DNA from: Lujinxingia vulgaris
GTDB lineage: Bacteria; Myxococcota_A; Bradymonadia; Bradymonadales; Bradymonadaceae
Length of the DNA: 64,000 nucleotides
Direction of reading: 5' to 3'
Assembly (NCBI RefSeq): GCF_007997005.1
Contig: NZ_VOSL01000011.1
Coordinates: 22,676 to 86,675, forward strand
Part shown: piece by piece, positions 1 through 9,355 of the stretch
Numbering within the stretch: position 1 is the first letter of the stretch
Layout of the letters: the number at the start of each line of letters is the position of its first letter
Position numbers and translations under genes: made by a program
Notes under the pieces: model-generated
What the model saw: the letters and a program-made list of their open reading frames with translations, nothing else
Told to the model about the DNA's origin: nothing
The model's database searches: none

Positions 1-1
1 C

Positions 2-145
2 GTCAGCCGCATCGACTCCCTGGGCAGCCAGGCCATCGACAACTTCTACGTCGAAGAGGCCCACGGCGGACAACTCTCCGCCGAGCGCTGCGACGAGGTC
101 GTCGCCGCGATCGAAGACGCCTTAAGTCGCCTGCCCGAGAACTAA
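2..145 (+). CDS. glnD: C-terminal ACT domain of a GlnD-like PII uridylyltransferase (partial, 5' cut by window)
   Basis: Only the last 47 codons are inside the window; the reading frame begins at base 2 and ends at a TAA at 143-145. The peptide contains GSQAIDNFYVEEAHGGQLS followed by an amphipathic helix, which resembles the final ACT repeat of GlnD (family pattern: xxxDxFYVxDxxGxxL...). GlnD uridylylates and deuridylylates PII proteins in response to glutamine. An ACT domain of another nucleotidyltransferase or amino-acid-sensing enzyme cannot be excluded from so short a piece. No terminator is visible in the 127 bases before xerD, so read-through is possible. Confidence 0.55.
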   Translation, partial: VSRIDSLGSQAIDNFYVEEAHGGQLSAERCDEVVAAIEDALSRLPEN

Positions 146-272
146 AGCAAGCGCGCCAACCTTTTTATGCTCACCGGTTGCCGGCCTTGCCCTGTGGCGG
201 CTGCCCGCTTAGCCTGCGCCCGGCGCCCTTGCCCCACGCACCGCCCGCACTCCTTTGGTTTACGGAGGCCCC

Positions 273-1196
273 ATGAAGCTCGACGAAGCGATCGACAGCT
301 ACCTCTTCCATCTCAAAGTCGAGCGTAACCTCGCCGAAAACACGATCCTGGCCTACAGCAACGACTTAAGCCAGTTTGTCGACTTTCTCACCGACGCCGA
401 GAGCGACGCCCCCCGCCCCAGCCCCGACATCGAGGCGATCAGCGACGCCGACATCAGCGCCTTCCTCGCCCACCAGCTTGGCGAATCGGTCAAGACGCGC
501 ACGATCTCCCGAAAACTCTCCAGCGTGCGCGGCCTTTTTAAGTTCTTGCGCCGCAACCAGAAGCTCGAGCGCGACCCCACCGCCCACGTCGACGCCCCCA
601 GCTACGGCACCCGCGTGCCCACCGTGCTCACCCTCGATGAGGTGGAGTCGCTGCTAAACGCCCCCGACCGCTCCACCCCCGAGGGCCTGCGCGACTGGGC
701 CATGCTCGAGGTCCTCTACGCCACCGGCCTGCGCGTCACCGAGCTTGTCACCCTGCTCATCCGCGAGGTCGACCTCAACGCGGGCTACGTGCGCGTGATC
801 GGCAAAGGCTCCAAACAACGCGTCGTGCCCCTTGGCGAGGTTGCAATCGAAGCGCTCGCTGAGTATGAGGACCAGGCGCGTGGCCAACTTCTGGCCAACG
901 CCGGCGGACCCGGCGCCTCACCGGCGCTCTTTGTCACCCGCCGCGGCGGCGCGATGACCCGCCAGGCTTTCTGGAAAAACATCAAACGCTACGCCGAGCT
1001 CGCCGGCATCGACAAACCCATCAGCCCGCATAAGCTGCGCCACAGCTTCGCCACCCACCTGCTGGAACGCGGAGCCGACCTGCGCATCGTGCAGGCCCTG
1101 CTCGGTCACGCCGATATCAACACCACCCAGATCTACACCCACGTGGCCCGTGAGCGCCTCAAACGCCTCTACGACGACCACCACCCGCGAGCCTGA
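273..1196 (+). CDS. xerD: Site-specific tyrosine recombinase XerD
   Basis: Tyrosine recombinase of 307 residues, the usual XerC/XerD length. The N-terminal SAM-like core-binding domain spans about residues 1-100. The catalytic domain carries Arg in [12 protein letters not shown], Lys in GKGSKQR, then [22 protein letters not shown] and the nucleophilic Tyr in TTQIYTHV. The C-terminal tail [13 protein letters not shown] is XerD-like rather than XerC-like. XerD works with XerC at the dif site, under FtsK, to resolve chromosome dimers. An in-frame TTG lies at 255, but GGAGG at 264-268 is correctly placed for the ATG at 273. It is followed after 15 bases by scpA, a neighbourhood that fits a chromosome-maintenance operon. 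Confidence 0.93.
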   Translation: MKLDEAIDSYLFHLKVERNLAENTILAYSNDLSQFVDFLTDAESDAPRPSPDIEAISDADISAFLAHQLGESVKTRTISRKLSSVRGLFKFLRRNQKLERDPTAHVDAPSYGTRVPTVLTLDEVESLLNAPDRSTPEGLRDWAMLEVLYATGLRVTELVTLLIREVDLNAGYVRVIGKGSKQRVVPLGEVAIEALAEYEDQARGQLLANAGGPGASPALFVTRRGGAMTRQAFWKNIKRYAELAGIDKPISPHKLRHSFATHLLERGADLRIVQALLGHADINTTQIYTHVARERLKRLYDDHHPRA

Positions 1197-1211
1197 CTCG
1201 CCACACACGCC

Positions 1212-2045
1212 ATGAAGAGCGCCCCCGGCGGCCCACGCGCCGCAGACAACGCCCAGGTCCCCCCTGAGCTCCGCCTCGATCTGCCGAGCTATCAGGGCCC
1301 GATGGATCTTCTCCTCGACCTGATCCGCGAGCACGAAGTCGACATCTTCGACATCCCCATCGCCCTGATCACCGCCGAGTACCTCCGCTACCTCGACCAG
1401 CTTCAGGCCCTCGATCTGACCGTCGGCGGCGAGTGGCTGGAGATGGCCGCCACCCTGGTCTACATCAAGTCGCGCACGCTCCTTCCGCCCGATCCCGAAG
1501 AAGACGATGACGAGCTCGGTCCCGACCCCCGCGAAGAGCTGGTCCGCCGCCTCATCGAGTACCAGGTCTTTAAGTGGGCCGCCGAGCAGCTCGACGATCG
1601 CCCCCAGCTTGAGCGTGACTTCTTTTTGGCCGCCCCCAAAGCCCGCGAGGAGCGCGAGCAGGTCGGCCCCCCGAAGTTGCGCGAGGCCGACATCTCCGAT
1701 CTCGTCGATGCCCTGCGCCGCGTCATCGAAAAGCAACGCGAAGAGCCCACCTGGGCCTACGAGATCACCCGCGAAAAGCTCACCCTGCGCGGCATGGTGC
1801 TCGAGATCTCCTCGATCCTGCGCGATGAGCCCCGCATCTCCTTTGAGTCCCTCTTTAGCGAAGGTCGCCTGACCCGCCACCGCGTCGTCACCACCTTCCT
1901 GGCCCTCCTCGAGATGACGAAGCTGCGCATGATCAAGCTCTTCCAATCTCGCCTGGGCGGACCCGACACCCTCATCATCGAGCGCGCCGTCATCGACATC
2001 GTCGAAGTCAGCCAGACCCTTGAGTTTTACGACAGCACACCATGA
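1212..2045 (+). CDS. scpA: Segregation and condensation protein A (kleisin)
   Basis: ScpA is the kleisin subunit that bridges the SMC heads in the bacterial SMC-ScpAB condensin. The 277-residue product has the family N-terminus LPSYQGPMDLLLDLIREHEV followed by VDIFDIPIALITAEYL and the typical WLEMAATLVYIKSRTLLP helix. An acidic linker (residues about 97-110) leads to a C-terminal winged-helix segment (FLALLEMTKLRMIKLFQ). Its stop overlaps the scpB start by 4 bases (ATGA), indicating translational coupling. The first residues before PPELRLDLP are variable, so the exact start is less certain than the gene. Confidence 0.93.
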   Translation: MKSAPGGPRAADNAQVPPELRLDLPSYQGPMDLLLDLIREHEVDIFDIPIALITAEYLRYLDQLQALDLTVGGEWLEMAATLVYIKSRTLLPPDPEEDDDELGPDPREELVRRLIEYQVFKWAAEQLDDRPQLERDFFLAAPKAREEREQVGPPKLREADISDLVDALRRVIEKQREEPTWAYEITREKLTLRGMVLEISSILRDEPRISFESLFSEGRLTRHRVVTTFLALLEMTKLRMIKLFQSRLGGPDTLIIERAVIDIVEVSQTLEFYDSTP

Positions 2046-2680
2046 CCGAGATCCTCGACGAACAGACCACCCGGGCCCGGGTCGAAGCCCTGCTGCTCGC
2101 CGCAGAAGAGCCCCTCTCGCTCGACCGCTTCCGCGACGCGCTGCCCACCGCTTCGGCCGAAGCGCTGCACAAAGTGCTGCGGGCGCTGGAGCTCGAATAC
2201 GCAGGCCCCCACCGCGGCATCCACCTGGTGCGCATGTCCGGCGGATACCAGCTGCGCACCAACCCCGATCCCGAGATCGGCCAGGCCATTCGCAAACTTT
2301 TTGAGACTCGGCCAGTGCGCATCTCCCGCGCGGCGATGGAGGCCCTGGCCATCATCGCCTACCGCCAGCCCCTGACCCGCGCCGAGATCGACGAGATCCG
2401 CGGCGTCAACTCCTCCGGCGTCCTCCAGACCCTGCAGGAAGTTCAACTTATCGAAGTCGTCGGACGCCTCGATGACATCGGAAAACCCAACCTCTACGGC
2501 ACCACCCCCCGCTTCTTAGACTTTTTCGGCCTGGAGAGCATCGGCGAGCTTCCCACCCTGGAAGCCAGCGAACTTCAGGCCCTTATTGAGATGCACAACC
2601 AGCTCGATCATCCCGAGGCGGACGTCGCGATCGACGACGCCCCCAACGAGCTCGCTTCCCCTTCTGACGATCAGGAATAG
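2042..2680 (+). CDS. scpB: Segregation and condensation protein B
   Basis: ScpB is the winged-helix dimer that binds ScpA in the condensin complex. The 212-residue protein has VEALLLAAEEPLSLDRF at its N-terminus, the MSGGYQLRTNPD strand pair and the diagnostic block LAIIAYRQPLTRAEIDEIRG with NSSGVLQTLQE, followed by GRLDDIGKPNLYGTTPRFLD. The acidic tail after about residue 185 is not conserved. Translation is coupled to scpA by the ATGA overlap. Confidence is high because both the family signature and the synteny agree. Confidence 0.94.
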   Translation: MTEILDEQTTRARVEALLLAAEEPLSLDRFRDALPTASAEALHKVLRALELEYAGPHRGIHLVRMSGGYQLRTNPDPEIGQAIRKLFETRPVRISRAAMEALAIIAYRQPLTRAEIDEIRGVNSSGVLQTLQEVQLIEVVGRLDDIGKPNLYGTTPRFLDFFGLESIGELPTLEASELQALIEMHNQLDHPEADVAIDDAPNELASPSDDQE

Positions 2681-2765
2681 CCCGGCCCGCTCTCCAGTTG
2701 GCCCGCCTGAGCCCGTCGCCTCACCCCCGATCCTTTGCGATCTGCCTGACCCGGAATACCTGATT

Positions 2766-3617
2766 ATGGCCCAAGAAATGCGCGTCCAGAAGTTTTTGTC
2801 CAAAGCCGGTGTCTGCTCACGGCGCAAAGCCGAAGAGCATATGCTCGCCGGCCACATCAAGATCAACGGCAAGGTCTGCAAAGAGCTCGGCACCCAGGTC
2901 GACCCCTCCCGCGACACCGTGGAGTTTCAGGGCTCGGTGGTGCGCCTGCCCGAGAGCTACATCTACGTCTTGCTCAATAAGCCCGCCAACTACATCACCT
3001 CGCTCACCGACCCGGAGGGCCGCCCGGTCGTCGTCGACCTTTTGCCCGCCTCCATGCCGCGCGTCTGGCCGGTGGGTCGGCTGGACTGGGACAGCGAGGG
3101 CCTGCTGCTGTTGACCAACGACGGCAAGCTCACCAACCTCCTGACCCACCCCTCCCACGAGGTCGCCAAGACCTACGCCGTCAAAGTCCGCGGCCTGCTC
3201 ACCGATAGCAGCCCCGAACTTGAGACGCTGCGCACCGGCGTGGAGATCGGCGAGGGCGAGGTCACCGCCCCGGCCCAGGTCCGCCTGATTCGGGATAACG
3301 GACGCAACACCTGGCTGGAGATCGTGATCCGCGAGGGCAAAAACCGCCAGATTCGCCGCATGTTGGAGGCCATCGAGCGCCCCGTCATGAAGCTGCGCCG
3401 CATCTCCATCGGGCCGCTCACCATCGACGGCATCGCCTCGGGCACCTTCCGCTCACTGACCCACGCCGAGGTCCTCGACCTCTACGGCGAAGTTGAAGCC
3501 ACGATCCCCGAGCGGGCGCAGCCCTCCAAACGCGCCCAGAAACGCGAGCGCGAGGCCATTGAGCGCGGTGATCTCCCCGATCACCGCGCCAAAAAGCGCA
3601 AAAACCGCTCCAAATAA
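2766..3617 (+). CDS. rluB: RluB/RsuA-family 23S rRNA pseudouridine synthase
   Basis: Converts a specific uridine in rRNA to pseudouridine; RluB-type enzymes act on 23S rRNA helix 80. The 283-residue product starts with an S4 RNA-binding domain (VQKFLSKAGVCSRRKAEEHM, residues about 5-60). The catalytic domain has VGRLDWDSEGLLLLTNDG, where the Asp of GRLD is the nucleophile, and the RsuA/RluB motif EGKNRQIRRML. A Lys/Arg-rich tail (about residues 245-283) is probably an RNA-binding extension. The frame is open upstream to 2586 but overlaps scpB; the ATG at 2766 begins the S4 domain. The exact target (RluB versus RluE or RsuA) cannot be decided here, though scpB-rluB neighbourhood favours RluB. 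Confidence 0.9.
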   Translation: MAQEMRVQKFLSKAGVCSRRKAEEHMLAGHIKINGKVCKELGTQVDPSRDTVEFQGSVVRLPESYIYVLLNKPANYITSLTDPEGRPVVVDLLPASMPRVWPVGRLDWDSEGLLLLTNDGKLTNLLTHPSHEVAKTYAVKVRGLLTDSSPELETLRTGVEIGEGEVTAPAQVRLIRDNGRNTWLEIVIREGKNRQIRRMLEAIERPVMKLRRISIGPLTIDGIASGTFRSLTHAEVLDLYGEVEATIPERAQPSKRAQKREREAIERGDLPDHRAKKRKNRSK

Positions 3618-3647
3618 GCCTCTCGCATCTTTCTTTCACAATGCTGC

Positions 3648-3676
3648 TTGACACCTCCCGGCTCCTCCCTTAGGTT
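3648..3676 (+). promoter_or_regulatory. Candidate sigma-70 promoter of the tRNA cluster
   Basis: TTGACA at 3648-3653 is a perfect -35 hexamer; 17 bases later TAGGTT at 3671-3676 is an acceptable -10. It lies 46 bases before the first tRNA gene, and no equally good promoter is visible between the tRNA copies, so the four genes are probably one transcript. Confidence 0.6.
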
Positions 3677-3721
3677 CCGCCTCCCTGGAACGCAGTGGCC
3701 GTCGACGTCAGACAGCCTTGA

Positions 3722-3795
<74 letters not shown>

Positions 3796-3837
3796 CTTAC
3801 AATTTGATGGTCGACCCTTGTGGGGCGTCGACTTTGA

Positions 3838-3911
<74 letters not shown>

Positions 3912-3954
3912 CTCGAAACACCAGGTCTGGCAAACGCATCATTGCCAGCCTTGA

Positions 3955-4028
<74 letters not shown>

Positions 4029-4076
4029 CTTGTTACAACCAGATTGGCACGTAGAGTTTTAACGTGCTGATCGTGA

Positions 4077-4150
<74 letters not shown>

Positions 4151-4157
4151 CTCAACG

Positions 4158-4187
4158 AAAAGCGCGTCTCAATCGAGACGCGCTTTT
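4158..4187. terminator. Bidirectional rho-independent terminator between the tRNA cluster and the ABC transporter genes
   Basis: Perfect 13-bp stem (AAAAGCGCGTCTC / GAGACGCGCTTTT) with loop AATC. The A/T ends give a U tract on either strand, so it can stop the tRNA transcript and the convergent transporter operon that ends at 4212. Confidence 0.85.
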
Positions 4188-4211
4188 CGCGTTCTTGCCC
4201 CCCTTCCTGGC

Positions 4212-5081
4212 TTAATCTCGCAACTTCTTACCCGTCTTGAGCAACCACAACGCCACACCGCCAAAGATCGCGTTGAGCACAAGCAACATCACCGCCCCCT
4301 GCCACACCGGCACATCCGAGACGCCCACCATCCCGTAACGCACCCCGTTGACCATGTAGAGCACCGGGTTAAAAAGCGAGACGGTATCCCAGGGCGCCGG
4401 CAACATCTCGATCGAATAAAACACCCCGCCCAGAAAGGTCAGCGGCGTGATCAGGAAGTTGGGGAGCAGGTTAATATGATCAAAATCCTCGCCCAGGATC
4501 GCCACCACCACCCCGATGAACGCAAAGGCCATCGAGGTCAGCGCCATAAAGATCAGCGCCACCGGCACCGAATAAAAAGGTGAGGCTCCCATCAGCCAGG
4601 CCACGATCCAGATGATCGAGCCGATCAACATCGCCCGCACCACCGCCGCGGCCACATACGCGCCCAGAAACTGCACGTAGGTCAGCGGCGTCACCAAAAG
4701 GTCCACGATCGTGCCGTGCACCTTGGTGATAAAGAGCGAGAACGCCGAGTTGATGTACGAATTGGTGATCAGCGCCAGCATCACAAGGCCCGGCACCAGA
4801 AAGTCCACGTAGGGCACCCCGCGGATCTCCTGGAGCCGATCCCCCAGCGAATAGCCGAAGACCAGAAAGTAGAGCATCATCGTGATCACCGGGCTTATCA
4901 CGGTCTGGCCGGCGATCGTCCAGAAGCGAAGAATCTCCTTATAAAAGAGCGTCCACGCCCCGAGGAGCTGGCGCTCCTGGGCCACATCCCTACTACGCGC
5001 GATCTTCTCCAGCGCCGCCTGCCGCGCCGCCTCACGCCCGCCCTCGGGCGCCTTCACGTCGCGCTCGTCGCTCACACTCAT
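4212..5081 (-). CDS. ABC-2 type transporter permease
   Basis: The 289-residue integral membrane protein has a soluble N-terminal stretch of about 45 residues and then six predicted membrane segments (for example FWTIAGQTVISPVITMMLYF and PNFLITPLTFLGGVFYSIEM). The conserved PLTFLGGVFYSIEMLP segment and overall length match the ABC2_membrane family (NodJ/DrrB-like exporters). It is the second gene of a two-gene operon: its start overlaps the end of the ATPase gene by 4 bases. The substrate cannot be read from sequence; such pairs export drugs, lipids or polysaccharides. Confidence 0.88.
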   Translation of the reverse strand: MSVSDERDVKAPEGGREAARQAALEKIARSRDVAQERQLLGAWTLFYKEILRFWTIAGQTVISPVITMMLYFLVFGYSLGDRLQEIRGVPYVDFLVPGLVMLALITNSYINSAFSLFITKVHGTIVDLLVTPLTYVQFLGAYVAAAVVRAMLIGSIIWIVAWLMGASPFYSVPVALIFMALTSMAFAFIGVVVAILGEDFDHINLLPNFLITPLTFLGGVFYSIEMLPAPWDTVSLFNPVLYMVNGVRYGMVGVSDVPVWQGAVMLLVLNAIFGGVALWLLKTGKKLRD

Positions 5082-6055
5082 GACGCCCCCTTCGACGACG
5101 CGTCGGCGTCCTCATGCAACACCTCCCGGAAGATCGACTCCAGCGAGCTTCGCCCCCCTTCCACCGACACAATCGACGCGCCGGCGCCCACCAGCGTCTT
5201 CAGCAGGTAGTCCACTTCCTCGCCACCCTCCTCGTCCCCGCCAGCCCGGGTGTAGTTCAGCTTGAGCGTGCGCCCCTGCACCTCCACCTCATGCTGCCCC
5301 AGCGCCTCAATCACCTGCGCAGACGGCGTCTCGCGCAGCCGCACCTCCACATGACGTCTGCCAAACTCCTCCATCAACGCCTCGCGATCATCGACGCGCA
5401 GCAACCTCCCCCGATTAATGATCCCCACGCGGTCGGCCAACTTCTCGGCCTCCTCCAGATAATGCGTCGTGAGCACGATGGTGGTGCCCCGCGCCCGCAA
5501 CGCCTCCACATAACCCCAGAGCTCATCGCGCAGCTCCACGTCCACGCCGGCGGTCGGCTCATCCAGAAAGAGCACCACCGGGTCATGCATCAACGCCTTG
5601 CAGATCATCAGCCGGCGCTTCATCCCGCCGGAGAGCCAGCGGGTGTTCGCGTCGGCCTTCTCCAGAAGTGAAAACTGGTCGAGCAGCGCGTCGATCTCAT
5701 CGCGCGTGGGCTTCACCCCGAAATACCCCGCCTGAAACTCCAGCACCTGCCGCACCGAGAAGAAGGCGTCCCAGTTGAGCTCCTGGGGCACAAGCCCCAC
5801 CATCCGGCGTGTCACCCGGTAGTGATCGACGACATCGAGCCCGGCCACCTTCACCTGCCCCTCAAACCCGGTGATCAGCCCGGTGATGCACCCGATCATC
5901 GTCGTCTTGCCCGCCCCGTTGGGCCCGAGCAACGCGAAGATCTCCCCGGGCTCAATCCTCAAGGTCACATCATCCACCGCACGTAACTCACCATAGCGTT
6001 TGGTCAGCCCCTTGAGCTCAACCACCGCCTCCATCCCTTGTTCACCATCGCTCAC
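5078..6055 (-). CDS. ABC transporter ATP-binding protein (NodI/DrrA-like)
   Basis: ATPase partner of the permease encoded next on the same strand. The nucleotide-binding domain has Walker A GPNGAGKTT, Q-loop LVPQELNWD, signature LSGGMKRR, Walker B VVLFLDEP and H-loop LTTHY, followed by a C-terminal regulatory region of about 90 residues typical of the DrrA group. The reading frame starts with GTG at 6055; an ATG seven codons in (6034) is an alternative, and neither has a convincing Shine-Dalgarno sequence. All motifs needed for ATP hydrolysis are intact. Confidence 0.9.
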   Translation of the reverse strand: MSDGEQGMEAVVELKGLTKRYGELRAVDDVTLRIEPGEIFALLGPNGAGKTTMIGCITGLITGFEGQVKVAGLDVVDHYRVTRRMVGLVPQELNWDAFFSVRQVLEFQAGYFGVKPTRDEIDALLDQFSLLEKADANTRWLSGGMKRRLMICKALMHDPVVLFLDEPTAGVDVELRDELWGYVEALRARGTTIVLTTHYLEEAEKLADRVGIINRGRLLRVDDREALMEEFGRRHVEVRLRETPSAQVIEALGQHEVEVQGRTLKLNYTRAGGDEEGGEEVDYLLKTLVGAGASIVSVEGGRSSLESIFREVLHEDADASSKGAS

Positions 6056-6378
6056 TGCGTCACCATCGTTCGGGTCAAGGATCGCGCCGATCCCACAACC
6101 GCATCATCGAAACTCAAAACAAGCCGCTCTGAGGTACAAAACACGCGGCTCGCCGCGCGCTCGGATCGTGATCACAATCACCTCCCACGCAAGCGCGCTG
6201 GCCAAATTGACAGTATTTTGTCGGGCTTGGTACCCTCCCGGAAAGAATTTGCGTCCGACAACCAGGCGTACGACAATCGCTTGACCTCATACCCGGGTCT
6301 TCCCCCAGCCGATCGTCCGGTGACCAGCTCAGGTCGCCCCCCGATGGTGGTAGATTCCCCTCTGCACGGCAAACACAC
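6056..6378. other. Divergent intergenic region between the ABC exporter and pilB
   Basis: These 323 bases separate two divergently transcribed operons. The only element I can support is the candidate sigma-70 promoter at 6207-6236 facing pilB. No ORF here has coding character. Confidence 0.6.
6207..6236 (+). promoter_or_regulatory. Candidate sigma-70 promoter for the pilBTC operon
   Basis: TTGACA at 6207-6212, 18-base spacer, TACCCT at 6231-6236 (matches TAnnnT). It lies about 140 bases before the pilB start, leaving a fairly long leader. Confidence 0.5.
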
Positions 6379-8088
6379 ATGTCCAAAGAACGTATCGGAG
6401 AGCTGCTCGTCCGCGAGAACCTCGTCTCGCCAGCCCAACTCAAGCAGGCCCAGGACCGCTCCAAACGCGACGGCAGCCGCCTGGGATATGAGCTCACCCG
6501 CCTGGGATTTGTGGAAGAGGGCGAGCTGACCTCATTTTTGAGCCGCCACTTTGGCGTGCCCTCGGTGAGCCTGGCGGACATCGAAGTCCCCGAGAACATC
6601 ATCCAGCTCATCCGCAAAGAGGTCGCGGTACGCCACCAGTGTCTGCCCATCAACCGCAGCGGCGCCACGCTTGTGGTCGCGATGGCCGATCCGTCGAACA
6701 TCTACGCCATCGACGATCTGAAGTTCATGACCGGCTACAACATCGAGGTGGTCGTCGCCAGCGAATCGGCCATTGAGCAGGCCATCTACACCTATTACGG
6801 CGGCGAAGAGAGCGCCGGCGTCGACTACGACGCCATCCTCGGCGAGCTCGATCTCGACGATGTCGATTACGTCGAAGAAGAAGACGCCGCCGACGTCAAC
6901 GACCTGGCCCGCGCCAGCGAAGACGCCCCGGTCATTCGACTGGTCAACCACATCCTGGTCGACGCTATCAAACGCGGCGCCAGCGACATTCACATCGAGC
7001 CCTACGAGAAAGAGTTCCGCGTGCGCTTCCGCGTCGACGGCGTGCTCTCCGAGGTGATGCGTCCGCCGCTTAAGCTCAAAAACGCTATCACCTCCCGTCT
7101 CAAGATCATGAGCAACCTGGACATCGCCGAGCGGCGACTTCCCCAGGACGGCCGTATCAAGCTCAAGATGGGCCGCAACAAAGAGATGGACTTCCGCGTC
7201 AGCGTCTTGCCGACCCTCTTCGGCGAAAAAGTCGTTATGCGACTGCTCGACCAGTCCAACCTGCAGCTCGACATGACCAAGCTGGGCTTCGACGAGAAGG
7301 CCCTGAAGGTCTTCCTCGACTCCATTCACCGCCCCTACGGCATGTGCCTGGTCACCGGCCCCACCGGTTCCGGTAAGACCACCACGCTGTATTCGGCGCT
7401 CAGCGACCTCAACAAAGTCAGCGAAAATATCTCCACGGCCGAAGACCCCGTCGAGTTCAACCTCGCTGGCATCAACCAGTGCCAGATGCACGAATCGATT
7501 GGCCTGAACTTCGCCGCCGCCCTGCGCTCCTTTTTGCGTCAGGACCCCGACATCATCATGGTCGGCGAGATTCGCGACTTCGAGACGGCCGAGATCGCCA
7601 TTAAGGCGGCGCTCACCGGCCACATGGTGTTGAGCACCCTGCACACCAACGACGCGCCCAGCACCATCAGCCGTCTGCTCAACATGGGCATTGAGCCCTT
7701 CCTGGTCACCGCCTCGCTCAACGTCGTCGTCGCCCAGCGACTGGCGCGCCGCATCTGCTCGGACTGCAAAGAAGTCTACAACGTCCCGCGCGAGACACTG
7801 GTCGAGATGGAGGTCCCCGAAGAGTGGCTCGACCGCCCGGTTTACCACGGCGCCGGCTGCTCCTCCTGCGGCGATACGGGCTACCGCGGCCGTGTCGCGC
7901 TCTACGAGGTCCTGGGTATGAACGACGCCATCAAGGACTACATCCTGCAGGGCTACTCCACCGCCGAGCTCAAGGCCGAGGCCATCCGTCTGGGCATGAA
8001 CACCCTGCGTCGCGCCGGCATCATCAAGATGTTCGAGGGCGTCACAACCCCCGAAGAGGTCGTGCGCAACAGCGCCCCGGACCGTTGA
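6379..8088 (+). CDS. pilB: Type IV pilus extension ATPase PilB
   Basis: Cytoplasmic hexameric motor that drives pilin assembly. The 569-residue protein has the N-terminal MshEN/T2SSE-N domain (residues about 5-150), an acidic stretch near 155-180, then the secretion ATPase core: Walker A GPTGSGKTTT, Asp box, Walker B IIMVGEIRD and His box TGHMVLSTLHTND. The C-terminal tetracysteine zinc motif (CSDCKEVY ... CSSCGDTGYRGR) is intact, which is a PilB/GspE mark absent from PilT. It is the first gene of the pil cluster. Length and motifs match an active enzyme. Confidence 0.97.
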   Translation: MSKERIGELLVRENLVSPAQLKQAQDRSKRDGSRLGYELTRLGFVEEGELTSFLSRHFGVPSVSLADIEVPENIIQLIRKEVAVRHQCLPINRSGATLVVAMADPSNIYAIDDLKFMTGYNIEVVVASESAIEQAIYTYYGGEESAGVDYDAILGELDLDDVDYVEEEDAADVNDLARASEDAPVIRLVNHILVDAIKRGASDIHIEPYEKEFRVRFRVDGVLSEVMRPPLKLKNAITSRLKIMSNLDIAERRLPQDGRIKLKMGRNKEMDFRVSVLPTLFGEKVVMRLLDQSNLQLDMTKLGFDEKALKVFLDSIHRPYGMCLVTGPTGSGKTTTLYSALSDLNKVSENISTAEDPVEFNLAGINQCQMHESIGLNFAAALRSFLRQDPDIIMVGEIRDFETAEIAIKAALTGHMVLSTLHTNDAPSTISRLLNMGIEPFLVTASLNVVVAQRLARRICSDCKEVYNVPRETLVEMEVPEEWLDRPVYHGAGCSSCGDTGYRGRVALYEVLGMNDAIKDYILQGYSTAELKAEAIRLGMNTLRRAGIIKMFEGVTTPEEVVRNSAPDR

Positions 8089-8157
8089 TCCCGCACGCCG
8101 ACCGCACCGTCGATACGTTTACGCTGTTCTTCCTCTACCCCTCGTCCTGAGAGCGCT

Positions 8158-9285
8158 ATGGCCAACCTGCACCAGCTCCTGAAGATCATGGTCGACAAGA
8201 ACGCCAGCGATCTTCACATCACCGTCGGAGCCCCTCCGCAGCTTCGCATCGACGGCTCGCTCGTGCCGCTCAAAACCTCCAAGCTCTCGCCGACTGAGAC
8301 GCGCCAGCTCTGCTACAGCGTGCTCACCGACAAGCAGAAGCAGGGCTTTGAGACCGACAACGAGCTCGATCTCTCCTTTGGCGTCAAGGGCCTGAGCCGC
8401 TTCCGTGGCAACATCTTTATGCAACGCGGCGCGGTCGCCGGCGTCTTTCGTAAGATCCCCTTTGAGATCCTGAGCTTTCAGCAGCTTGGCCTGCCCCCGG
8501 TCATCGGCTCGTTTGCCGAGAAGCCCCGCGGACTGGTGCTGGTGACCGGCCCGACCGGCAGCGGTAAGTCCACCTCGCTGGCCGCCCTCATCGACAAGAT
8601 CAACGTCGAGAAGCGCCTGCACATCCTCACGATCGAAGATCCGATCGAGTATCTGCACCCCCATAAAAACTGCCTGGTCAACCAGCGCGAGGTCGGCGCG
8701 GACACCGGCGGCTTTAAGAGCGCGCTTCGCTACGTCCTTCGTCAGGACCCCGACGTCGTGCTCATCGGTGAGCTTCGTGACCTGGAGACGATCGAGGCCG
8801 CGCTGACCATCAGTGAGACCGGCCACCTGGCGCTGGGCACCCTGCACACCAACGGCTGTGTGCAGACGATCAACCGCATCATCGACGTCTTCCCCTCGCA
8901 CCAGCAGTCGCAGATCCGCGCCCAGCTCTCCTTTGTGCTCGAAGGCGTCATCAGCCAGCAGCTGATCCCGCACGCCTCCGGCCGCGGCCGCGCGCTGGCC
9001 ACCGAGGTGCTCGTGCCCACGCCGGCGATCCGCAACCTGATCCGCGAGGATAAGATCCACCAGATCTACAGCTCGATGCAGGTCGGTCAGTCGCGAAGCT
9101 TCATGCAGACGATGAATCAGTCTCTTTTCTTGCTTATCCGCGATCGACAAATCACAGTTGAAGACGGTCTGGCACGATCCAACGACCCCGAAGAACTCCG
9201 TACCATGCTTGAGCAGGGCGGCGCCGGGAACTCCGGCGGCGGCTCCGGCCCCCGTAACCGCAGCTCTTCGATCCGATACACCTGA
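8158..9285 (+). CDS. pilT: Type IV pilus retraction ATPase PilT
   Basis: Motor that disassembles the pilus and powers twitching. The 375-residue product has the PilT N-terminal PAS-like domain beginning MANLHQLLKIMVDKNASDLH, Walker A GPTGSGKST, Asp box IEDPIEYL, Walker B DVVLIGELRDLETI and the His box TGHLALGTLHTN. The AIRNLIREDKIHQIYSSMQ segment corresponds to the AIRNLIRE motif that is diagnostic for PilT and needed for retraction. The glycine/serine-rich C-terminal tail is extra. It sits 69 bases after pilB. Confidence 0.97.
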   Translation: MANLHQLLKIMVDKNASDLHITVGAPPQLRIDGSLVPLKTSKLSPTETRQLCYSVLTDKQKQGFETDNELDLSFGVKGLSRFRGNIFMQRGAVAGVFRKIPFEILSFQQLGLPPVIGSFAEKPRGLVLVTGPTGSGKSTSLAALIDKINVEKRLHILTIEDPIEYLHPHKNCLVNQREVGADTGGFKSALRYVLRQDPDVVLIGELRDLETIEAALTISETGHLALGTLHTNGCVQTINRIIDVFPSHQQSQIRAQLSFVLEGVISQQLIPHASGRGRALATEVLVPTPAIRNLIREDKIHQIYSSMQVGQSRSFMQTMNQSLFLLIRDRQITVEDGLARSNDPEELRTMLEQGGAGNSGGGSGPRNRSSSIRYT

Positions 9286-9355
9286 GCGAGCCGTGCTGCC
9301 TCTTCAAAGGCAGTGCGTCTTGCACCGAGTCATACAAACGCGTCTGAGGTGAGCA